The position numbers and the translations under genes are program-made. Positions 13,971 to 23,060 of a DNA stretch of 64,000 bases are shown here, piece after piece. How positions within the stretch are numbered: the stretch's first letter is position 1; every line of letters starts with the position of its first letter. Origin of the DNA: Platycnemis pennipes (taxonomy: Eukaryota; Arthropoda; Insecta; Odonata; Platycnemididae); NCBI GenBank assembly GCA_933228895.1, contig OW121857.1, forward strand, positions 73,279,672 through 73,343,671, written 5' to 3'. A model generated the notes under the pieces. That model was given only the letters and a program-made list of their open reading frames with translations, was not told the DNA's origin and ran no database searches.

Positions 13971-16289
13971 CCCGGCCCGTTTCCTCTCGATGGCTCGTGT
14001 GCCGCCGGGACGTAAAATGAAACAGCCGACCTGTTGCTCTGGTTTTGAGTACGCGAATGCTTCACTTAGTCTCCGATGGTTCTGCCGACTAGAGTGTGCG
14101 AAGCGAATTGAGGGGAGGAGGAAATGAAAGGGATGTAGATAGGGGTTTGGAGTTTAAAATAAAATGAGACCGCGGCAGCCTAAATACAATGAAATATATA
14201 ATGGGTTTTTAATACTCGTGTAAAATGATCCTAACTTCCTCGATTGTCGTAATAAGATCGACTGAGTAAACAAAGAATAACACTTCTGTGGATGACCCTG
14301 AAAAAGCTTTAATCGTCAGTTTAGCTTTGTGAGTAAAATTACGTTGTTTTCAGAGTCTATTACTGGTAGTAAAATGAATGTATATCTGTAAAACTGTCAG
14401 TGCAGTAAATACTGAAATATGCTTGAAGCTCTTAGAAATTCAGTGATAAATGTTTTACCCATCAATTCTTTAACTCCAAGAGAAATAATGACCTCTATAT
14501 TCTTTATATATAACGATCGTTATTTACTTTGGTGGATATATTTGTAAGATCTAGTCAACATTATTTTTTTCCAACAGTTATCTTCAATACATTCCTTTTG
14601 TTGGCATTTCCGTCATAGTAATTCTAGTTATGGTGGTATATGCTTTTATCGGTGACTTTGTATGTGTTTTTATATTTTTTTTCTGGTGGAATGAACACCA
14701 AGATGATTGATTGTAAATCATCAAGATTGATGCTAAACCAAGTTAAAATTAATTCAGCGGGCTTATTTTTCTGTTCGCATCTGCGATCTTGATGTATTCA
14801 GCCCATACACGTTAGTTATTATGACGTTTTACTCGATTTCATCAGTTATTTATTGCATGTAAAAATTACGGATATTCATTCAAGCCCTTCTGGATCCCAT
14901 GTTTTCCAATCTATGTTCAGATCCCATACTTGGCGAGATTCCAAACCAGCTTGTTCTTTAGGAAACGGCAGATTCAATTTATTTTTCATTGACATCGCTT
15001 ATTCTCTGCTGCTGCGAATGCAATCTGCAAAGGATTAAAAAAAATACTGTATGATTGACGCGTGGTGAAAAATTCACTTCAATTAAAGAAATAAAACAAC
15101 CTGCATATGAATATTAATTCACTGCACTCCCGCCTCTTCATTGAGGTCAAAAGTATTTTGCGCTTAGTGTTATTAATAATATATATCAAAGGCAATGAAC
15201 TTGGCACCAGCAGAGTGATTGAGAGGATATTATTTGTCTCTCGGGTACGTTGCGATTCCAGTTGGCGTCAAGTGCCCCCAAACCCCAGATGAACACTTTT
15301 CTATTTCCACTTCCTGCATTCGGACGGCCGATTGACTTGCAAATACGAAAACTTTGAAGGGGGAAGGTCCCTTGGGTTGGAGGATGTTGGAAGCGTCTGG
15401 GGTTGGGTTCGAGGAGAAGGAGGAAAGGTGTGAGGTGTGGAGGGAGTGGTGGAAGGGGTGGAATAACAAATGAAGAGCAACGGAAGGCCAAAGTGCTAGG
15501 AGGGTGAAGTTCTCCGAGTCTCCCTGAAGTAAAATGCTTGGTTCTTTCAGATTTTACGTAAAAATAAAACTCGGCCCTAGGAGTGTGGGATTTCCTCTTA
15601 AACTAACGTAAAGTTGCTCTCAATTTTTAGGTAGATCATATGAGTGCGCCAATCAGCACTTGGAACTAGAGAAAATTGAAATACATGCGCAAGATTTGCA
15701 CAAATAATTGGATAAAATCGAAGAAGAAGAATGTGTAGGTAAAATGTTGGCCGACCATTATCTATGTCTCAATTCTATTTAGGAGTCTACCACTCATTAT
15801 TTTGAAAAGGGTAATTATGCGTGTAATTCTGATACTTTAGCAGTCCAGTAGTTAATAAATTAACACAGTTTCGAATATAAATGAGCTTGTTGCAAGCGCT
15901 ATTTTGTAGGCTCAAATAGCCACCAGTACCCTCACCGTTAATTTTTGAATGCGGTGTCTGATGGGGAGCGAGTAAGGATCGTGCCTTATCTTAAACTACA
16001 TCGATTTTGGGTTATATCTAGACTTCGTTCTATCTTCCCCTTGTCGTCAATTTTAGTTTCGGCGTTGGCTGAGCTGTTTCAGGGAACCTTCATACTGGTT
16101 TACTTATGTATTGAGAGAACAGCACTTCAGCATCAGTACTTCGTCATTGGAAAGGATACTAGGAAGTGTAAGCTTTTGATAAGAGCAAGTAGGCTTATAT
16201 CAATAAAGTGTTTTAGTTAAATCATTATTCGCGTCGAAAAAGGAGTAATGTAATGGGGTACTCAAACTGATGAGGTCATATTAAACCGT

Positions 16290-16436
16290 GTAGCCTAATT
16301 TGATGTTTAGCCTAATTTAGCCTAATCCCGAAAAAAACACAAAATTTCTCGAGGAAGGATTTAAGCCTGCGACATTTGTGCCGCCATATCGGGATATTAT
16401 CTATTTGACTACTGGTCGCTTAACTGGGAAAAAACA
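16290..16436 (-). mobile_element. tRNA-headed SINE fragment, family 2
   Basis: On the minus strand GCGACCAGTAGTCAAATAGA gives an eroded A box (near 16401-16420), and GCAGGCTTAAATCC an eroded B box (complement 16357-16367), at tRNA-like spacing. The head is followed by a T-rich stretch and a tail of near-repeats of ATTAGGCTAAA (complement of the TAGCCTAAT copies at about 16291-16327). It lies only about 120 bp from SINE copy B, so this area took at least two insertions. Too decayed to be a working tRNA gene. Confidence 0.6.
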
Positions 16437-16552
16437 ATATAAAAAATTACAGAATATAATTTAATGACTGTGTATACACGAGTGTTTGTTTCTATGTTAA
16501 ATGGGTAAACATTTGCAAAATTACTGAGTAGTTCATTAGTTATTTCGTTATT

Positions 16553-16850
16553 CTGGGGAGGCGACCGGCAGCTGAGGTCATTTGCGCCATTTAGGATAGG
16601 TGGGTAATTTGGTAATGGCAGGAATTTTCAGGGAATAGAGAAGAGGTGGAGAGAAACCCGGCGTCGGCATTAGCCTACTTATAATGAAAGGCGCCAAGGT
16701 GACCAAGGCTTAACGTCCCATCCGACGGACGGAGTACTGAACTAGAAATGCCCTCCACTTGGCACTCAAGTGCCGGCACTCAAGTGCGCCACTGCCGGGA
16801 ATCGAACCTGGGCCCCCGGGATGGGAGGCCACCACACCAACCCGATCCCA
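16553..16850 (-). mobile_element. tRNA-headed SINE, family 1, copy B (best preserved)
   Basis: On the minus strand the element begins GGGTTGGTGTGGTGGCC (A-box region), then GGTTCGATTCC (B box, complement near 16798-16808), then the family core TCCGTCGGATGGGACGTTAA, then GGCGCCTTTCATTATAAGTA, GCCGACGCCGGGTTTCTCTC, and the tail CCTAAATGGCGCAAATGACC near the low-coordinate end. A short internal duplication of GCACTCAAGTGCC lies at about 16765-16790. Length is about 298 bp, typical of a tRNA-derived SINE. No target-site duplication was identified. Confidence 0.82.
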
Positions 16851-18529
16851 AACAGCTGTTCGTATTTAGTACTAGTTGCATATACTAAGTTAAAGGGCCC
16901 CAAAGAGTTACGCCACTGTTGAAGTTCGCATTCAAAATTGGAGAGGGATTCATAATGGTGGCCTTTCAATACCAGGCCAGAGCGTTAGCGACCAAGACCT
17001 TAGGGTGGAAGGAGAAATGTAGGTGAGTGGTGCAGGGGCTGGAATTCCATTACGTGCATCTCCCCCATCGCGGCATCTCTTTATTTTTATGTCACCGGCG
17101 CGATGGTCCGATAGATTACGCGGGGGACGGACTGGGTCGGGGGCTTGGAAGGCGGATCCCGAGGGACATACAAAACCCGAGAATGGTTTCCAGCGGGAAG
17201 ACTTCTTTGGGGGAGGCCTAAGTTGGGAGAAGCGATCGACATCCCCGCGCCATAGGAAGGAAAAAAAAGCCTCCCTCCGCAGTTTTGTGAAACAAGCGAT
17301 TTCTTCCCATCCCTCCCTTCCTCTGCGAAAGGCTCGTCATTATTTTTTTATTCCAGCTATCTACCCGGCAATGAGGTAGCGGGGTAAATGTATAAAGATT
17401 TTTTTTAAGGGCACTCCAAAGAACTGAAGGAGAAACGGTTCTCTTTTATGTCCGCTATCCCGTCTCTTCCCTCACCATGCATTCCTCTTATATTTTTCAT
17501 CCCATCGCACGCCTCTTTGCTTTTTCCCTCTCGCTTTCCCGCGGTTTCACTGCCCTGTTATGGCGGAATAACGCGCTTATAAAAGAGCTGATTCCCGAGG
17601 ACTCTACTTGAGGTTTTGATGGGAGCAGATTGGGGTTCAATTGAATGGACGCTAATGGCGCATTGTTGTGGGTTGGTTTGGTGGGGCGATTCCTTTCTTT
17701 ACGGCCAGGTTTAATATTTTCCTGGCAGTTGATCACGACCCTGATGGCTTAGTCTGGATCGTAGAGTTTTGTCTGGTTTGCCCAAACGTCAAGGCAGAGG
17801 AAGAGGGAGTGATTTTCCGCGCGAATCTGCTTTATGAGGAGATGTCCATCCCCTCTATGGTCTCCCGAGAATGGGCAACTTTCACGCCTCTTTTAACACT
17901 CCGCAATACTCATATTCCGCTTGTTGTTTCGCCTGGATAACATGAATAATTATAGCTTACATCTAGTAAAAGATACATTTTGCTGATTAGGAAATATACA
18001 TTCTGACAAGAATTGAAAGCATATGAAAATTATGGTCGATTAAAACACAGAATAAAGTAAGATAATGTCTTATGAGAGAAATTAATCGGATTTTTCAAAC
18101 GGTTAGCCAGGCATTTAAAAACAAATTGCTTTAATCCCGACCGCCACACAAAAAGATTGATGCTGCTATCCTACTTTAGTCGAGTTGAATGCATCTGATA
18201 AAACGGAATGTCGCTTTTCTTTCGTGTATTACTTAGGTTGGACCAAGTAGCTTTTCACAGCTTTTTCAGTTCCCAAAAAACACGTAATTTTTAGTTTTAC
18301 GTGATATTTGGATTCACTTATCTCGATATGGTTAGTCAGTTCTATACTCAAAACACGAAGTCTCAACGTTTGAAATGTGCGAAGTTCTTTAAAATACTTA
18401 TACTTTACAGTAACTTGTGCTTTCGGTGCGATTAGATGGAGTCTCCTGAGAAAATATTTCAAAAATTTGGAAAATATAATAAGGGTGTTAATCAAGGGCT
18501 TAAACGAACGAAATCATTTCCAAACAGAA

Positions 18530-18810
18530 ATGGATATCGAGGTAATGTAAAAATAAAAATCAGCTATTCATTGCCAACGTTTCGGAAGATAATATATTCC
18601 ATCTAAATAACGAGATATACAATAGTTAACACAGCAACAACAACAGCATTTTGTCCTATAAATGTGTTGTGTATAAATGCTGTGGTTCTTGTTATTACTA
18701 TGTTGACCATTGTATATCTTTTTATTTAGCCCTCACGATGGAATAAATTGTTATCCGAAACTTGGCAAGGAATAGCTGTTTTTCATTTTTGACCTTACGT
18801 TGATATCCAT
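18530..18810. mobile_element. 281-bp fold-back (MITE-like) element
   Basis: The two halves are imperfect inverted copies. Ends ATGGATATC (18530-18538) and GATATCCAT (18802-18810) pair exactly. Further in, CAGCTATTCATTGCCAACG and GTTTCGGA on the left pair with the complement of TTGGCAAGGAATAGCTG on the right. TTATTCCATC and GATATACAATNGTNAACA segments also occur in both arms. The arms are about 120-150 bp, with small insertions on the right, and the centre is GTCCTATAAATGTG. No coding capacity and no clear target-site duplication. The internal CCAACGTTTCGG motif recalls sequences near some retroelement ends, but I cannot assign a superfamily. Confidence 0.85.
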
Positions 18811-19793
18811 CCCTGTTCGTATAATTGGAGGTCATATGACGAACACCGAATTTAAACTATGTCCCCTTGAGTACTTTTTATTACTCTTCTTGCAAATATG
18901 TTCAACTTTCGTATGCTTTTCTGCTAGGATGATGATGTGTATGGCGTAGTCGTTTTTGAAAAACTATCTTGTATACTCGAGAGAGCCTACCAAGCTTGCA
19001 TGTTAATTGTTGATGATGCTTTCTTCCCTCAGCGTATTCCTTTCCTCTTCATCCCTGCTCAACGGTCCGCCATTTCGATCCTCGTCGCATTCCATTTGAA
19101 GTGCGTAACCCGTGTCGTCCTTTAAAAGCGAGCGCCACGCCACCTTTTGTTTGTCCCTCTCGTGTAATTTGCATGCCTTGCGGAACCCTTTGACTGACGC
19201 CGCTCGAAAGGAGAGGTAAAGGTCTCCTTCCCGCGTTATTCTTCGAGAGCGCAACACGATTCTCTTCTGTTGTTCACCTTAGTGGGAAAAGTCACCCGGT
19301 TGGCAGAGGGAGGAATACTCTCGGTGTGAGACAAACACGGTAACGCAAGCCGCCTTAAAGAGTCCCGTTTTCAGAAGCGGACGTGAAACCTGAGACGACT
19401 GTTGAAATGGCGAGATGCATGTGGTTAGGAAGAATTCCTCTAAGGGAATGGCTTGGAGCGTTTTACTTGTGTCTCTTGTTGTTTCGATTGCTTTCTTGCT
19501 GTGATGTCCTTAGAAAATAAAATATTTTATTTCAACATGCCTAAAAAAATTGGAATTTCATCAATGTTTATTTTATCCTACTGGCTAATATTCTGAGTTT
19601 CATCTGTAGTGTAAATCAGAATTCCAATATCTTGGAATTGAAAGATACAAGCCATGCAAAATGATTGTGAATAAGCATGCTTTAAATTTTTACTCACATA
19701 TTAAAATGAAATCTTCATATCAGGTCATTTTATTGGAAATATAGTCTTTAGTTTTTAGCCTTATAACATATTTTGAGACCAGAATTTTGGTTT

Positions 19794-19834
19794 CTAATAT
19801 TGCGTGTTGTCTGCTTTGTTTCATCTACCAACAG
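19794..19834 (+). promoter_or_regulatory. hth: 3' splice site and probable branch point of the hth exon
   Basis: The acceptor AG is at 19833-19834. Upstream is a T-rich stretch (19805-19828) without another AG. A CTAAT at 19794-19798 is a good branch-point match, with its second A (19797) about 38 nt before the junction. This AG is chosen because homology begins directly after it: the split codon becomes GGT (Gly) if the preceding exon ends in G. Confidence 0.85.
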
Positions 19835-19983
19835 GTGACGCTAGTAACGCGAGCATCGGAAGCGGGGAAGGGACGGGAGAAGAGGATGACGACGCGGGTG
19901 GCAAGAAGAACCAGAAGAAAAGGGGCATCTTTCCAAAAGTGGCCACGAACATCTTGAGGGCGTGGCTGTTCCAACACCTCACT
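19835..19983 (+). CDS. hth: Internal exon of homothorax (MEIS-class TALE homeodomain protein), N-terminal part of the homeodomain
   Basis: This 149-bp exon supplies two bases of a split glycine codon and then 49 codons. Residues 1-20 are an acidic Ser/Gly linker ([12 protein letters not shown], then TGEEDDDA). Residues 21-29 are basic (GGKKNQKKR). The rest, [20 protein letters not shown], is the homeodomain arm and helix 1, ending just before the TALE loop that should begin HPYP in the next exon. Known for the family: Hth binds DNA with Extradenticle and Hox proteins in the nucleus and, through its MEIS domain (not seen here), carries Exd into the nucleus. The fragment agrees with the insect protein as I remember it; vertebrate MEIS has [10 protein letters not shown] and NIMRAW instead. 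The exon enters in phase 1 and leaves in phase 0, which I recall as the vertebrate MEIS exon boundary too. The frame is intact, so nothing suggests a pseudogene. PREP-class proteins are the main alternative, but this helix 1 is MEIS/Hth-like. Confidence 0.96.
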
Positions 19984-19989
19984 GTAAGT
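19984..19989 (+). promoter_or_regulatory. hth: 5' splice site (GTAAGT) of the hth exon
   Basis: The six intron bases match the U1-complementary consensus exactly. The exon side is CT rather than AG, because it encodes Leu-Thr of helix 1. Beyond the donor the frame stays open for 12 more codons and ends at TGA (20017-20019), so unspliced or intron-retaining RNA would end the protein after helix 1. Confidence 0.9.
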
Positions 19990-20110
19990 ACCGAAAAATT
20001 CCTTCCCTTAAATTCATGACTGCGAGTTATTATGCAGGATGCGATTCCCCTTATTATGTTTTCCAGGATTTTCATGAGTGTGCCGTTCAACTTTTTTCCA
20101 CGTACTCAAT
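19984..20110 (+). promoter_or_regulatory. hth: Intron start of hth: candidate splicing-control segment with decoy acceptors
   Basis: Just downstream of the donor are two acceptor-like AGs: TATTATGCAG ending at 20037, and a better one, TTATTATGTTTTCCAG, ending at 20066. Neither is followed by GT, so they are not simple recursive-splice sites. They could be decoys or acceptors of an alternative terminal exon. From memory, unverified here, an ultraconserved element at an hth exon-intron junction has been described in flies, mosquito and honeybee and linked to splicing. Whether this is that junction needs an alignment. Confidence 0.35.
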
Positions 20111-21279
20111 CAAGGTTTGTTTTAATAAAGAAGTGAATAATCTGACAATGCTAGAAAAGACAAGTTAGGGCATAGCCATCATGAAAACCTTCTAAGTCCT
20201 ACGTTTACCAATATATTCATTATATTATTGAACAGAATACACGCATATTTATAGTTGTTCTCTTGCCTTGGAGCTGCTACAATAATTTTTCTTTTTCACG
20301 GTGTTCTTCTTCATAAATTTCCACGTTTTGTATGAATTGGTCACCGATAGCTAACCATTGCGAAGGTAGTTGAGTAATATTGGATGGACAATTGTACAAA
20401 GCGTATTTGTATATCTTATTAATGTACCTGCAAATTACTCCTTTAATTTGCCCATTACATAATTTCAAGGTAATTAGACAGAGTTCCCACTGGGGAAGAT
20501 AATGTTTTATAATGTATTCAGTAATCGTTCTACGGGAAAATTCAAGCTTAATGATTTCTGATTAAACGTCCATCCATAGTACTATCCTTTGCTTCATTAT
20601 TTTAATTGATTCCTCGGACACAAGAATGCTAAATGTGGAAAACATGTTTTTCAAACGTCCTCTAGGGAGTTGTGAATATGAAATAAGTGTAAATGGCGTC
20701 ATTAATTATTCTGGGAGATTATTATTTCCTGTCGTAGACGCCACAGGATCATGCATACTCTTAATACCCGTCAACTTTATATGCGCACTCGTGTTCAGCG
20801 TCCCGGGCGACACCTGAGGTTGCGCAAATAGGAAGTGGATGCACGCCGTGTACTTGGACTTTTTTGCGGCAAGGTGCAAATTCGAAGTGGCCGCGCCAAC
20901 GGCGTGGGAGATGTGATGCGGGGATTCTAAGAGGCTCAGGTTACGACGCATAAAAGAAGGATGATGTACCCAAGGAGGGTGTGGACCATGATTCCTCTCT
21001 CACCATTCGTCCCGTTTTATGAAGTCAGCGTGGAGTTTTTACGCGACCCCAATTCCGTACCTTGCGGCAGCCCACAATCTTAGAATGCTCGGAGGGAGTG
21101 CGTGGATCACAGGCGCAGGTCATTCCTGACTTTTACCAGAACGCATGGACGACAATGGTCGGGAGGGAATAATGTATCCATTGCCAAAATTTTCGGCGTA
21201 GTTGTCCACCGCCCATCGCGAACTCAACGATGAATATTATCATCACTTCTGATCTCCCTTGGTGCTAGGGGTTCGTGTT

Positions 21280-21360
21280 TGAATTCGTGGGGTACGTAGA
21301 GATCTGCCAACGCATCTCCAAGTCCCGGGTTTGATTCCCATCAGGGGTAGAAAATTTTTG
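21280..21360 (+). mobile_element. tRNA-like SINE head, plus strand
   Basis: GTGGGGTACGTAGAGATCTG resembles an eroded A-box region, and CCCGGGTTTGATTCCCATC carries a clear B box (GGTTTGATTCC) at tRNA-like spacing. The sequence continues into AGGGGTAGAAAATTTTTGG and does not close a tRNA cloverleaf. An unrecognised body may extend to about 21480. Not matched to the other families. Confidence 0.45.
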
Positions 21361-22129
21361 GTAACTCCCGGTTCATCATCAATTTCCCTTTAGAGAGTAC
21401 TCCTACTAATATGTCAGTATTCTGAGTTCCTGTGAAAATTAAAATCTGTGGGCGCAGAGTTACCCTTCATTAAAGAGTAGACTGTAGCCAAAAATGTGTT
21501 TTCCACCTAACTTCTGCCATTTACATAAAACTTCATGCATATACAAAATTCGTGACTTATCCTCAATGGCACGAACCCCTTAGTTGTCAGTTGCCTCTTT
21601 CAAAAAGTGGACGTAATCACTAAAAGTATGTATAGCCTGAACGGTAATGTACGCTGACATACTAATATTTGCTGGGAATATGAAAGCAATCGTATTTCCA
21701 TTGCATAATTGACTATATTAATGAGATTCAATAGCCCTCAAATTTTTCTTTAGGTGGTGAGGTTTGAAATATTACACAGAAATGCGTTTTGATAGTAAAT
21801 TTTCCGCCAGTGAATGGGTTGGAATGAAGATTTCAAACCGAGCCCTCTCTCCTCCGTACCTTCATAGTCCTGGGTCCGAGTGGTAGCTTCCGTTCGCCCA
21901 TTTTGCTGTATGTCCTGGGAGGATAAAGTCTTTTCTCATTGTCAGTTAATACTGCTATAGCGATCGATGCCGTGTGGTAGAAACGCTCACTGCGATCGCC
22001 AGAAAGTTGAGATTGAGACTCAAACACGCTTTGCAACGCAGGATACGGTCGGGGCCGCAACGAATAAGGACGAACTAAAAGCGTTGACTTCGCGTTTATA
22101 GTCGCGGCAGGTGCGTGGAATGGTCCTTC

Positions 22130-23060
22130 GAAGGAGAGAGAAAGGGAGTCGCAAGAACTTGAGCTAAAAGATTTACGCCAGGAGTGAATTGAGGAAATAA
22201 AAGTGAAAAGGGAGAGAGAAGAGTTGCATATTTTTTTCGCGGCATCTCCCCGACACTGTCACATGCGGGACGCTTTCATTTAGGGGATCATATCGGTGGT
22301 AGCGGCCGCTGATGTATGAAGGAGGCTGAATTCCGTAAGAGAGGAATGATTAAATATTGAGGACGGGGAAAAGGGCCGAAGGGGGAGAGGATAGGAATGA
22401 AGGGGGTGGGTGCGGAGGAGTACTGAGGCGTGTGAGGGGGAGGAGAGATCGGTCCGCCGTGGAAGTTTGAGGGAGAGGATGGAGTTTTTGAAGTTGAGAA
22501 GTTTTGGATGAGTGGCTGATAAAAATAAGATGTGGAACGCAGGAGCTAGCAAACTCCTTCCCGCCATGGAGAGAGAGAAGTTCTTAGTCAGTTGTTCGAA
22601 AAGAAGGGAGGCTCGGTTTGGCGGGGGTGAGGTTGGAGTTTCAGGGTTTGAGATGTGATGGAAGGTGGTGGAGGGTTTGGGGATGAAGAGGGTGGAAATG
22701 AGGAGAGGGTTGGGGGTAGTTTTGGGGCGTAGGGCTGAAGTGGGTAGGAGAGGGGATATGGTCCCTGGGAAGGGGTAAGCAGAATGAGCACGGTGCTGGA
22801 TTTCTCGGGTAATGGCTAAAGAAAGTTTTCCTTCGATAACAACTGGAAAATCGTGGCCGTAAAGTTTGGCATGCTTCTATCCCCTACAGTCAGCCCCCCT
22901 CTCCCGTCTCCACCCCCGCACCTCGGGAACCTTTCCATGCGACGTGGCTCCACCCTCCTCCGCAAAATGTGGAGTGTGCTACATCACAGCCCTTCCTCTT
23001 TAGCAGGGGTCTTTTATCCTCCAAATGCCACACCCTTTACGCACTATATAGCCCCTCCCA
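22130..23060. repeat. 660-bp purine-rich tract followed by pyrimidine-rich tract
   Basis: The + strand from 22130 to about 22790 is strongly A/G-biased with many GGAGG and GGGTG clusters. From about 22880 to 23060 it turns C/T-rich. Minus-strand open frames at 22280-22567 and 22588-22791 translate to Pro/Ser/Leu-rich low-complexity sequence and are rejected as genes. Confidence 0.75.

Larger units (their letters stand above)
1..19834 (+). other. hth: Upstream hth intron (left end outside window)
   Basis: Everything before the exon is read as intron because the exon has a 3' splice site and no other coding sequence was recognised here. I looked for MEIS-domain signatures (such as the FPLLALIFEKCE and GHPLFP region) and did not see them. 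AT-rich blocks lie at about 1140-2300, 3880-4700, 5640-6260, 7380-7860, 9300-10400, 11170-12000, 12180-12900, 14130-15200 and 17940-18900. GC-richer, tract-bearing blocks lie between them. Recognisable insertions are listed separately. Undetected short exons, an alternative hth promoter or a nested gene cannot be excluded. Confidence 0.7.

Noticed and set aside
22835..22860. AACAACTGG, looked at as the NNW end of the next hth homeodomain exon
   Set aside because: The codons before it do not encode the expected QV, and no acceptor or HPYPSE-like start lies upstream.
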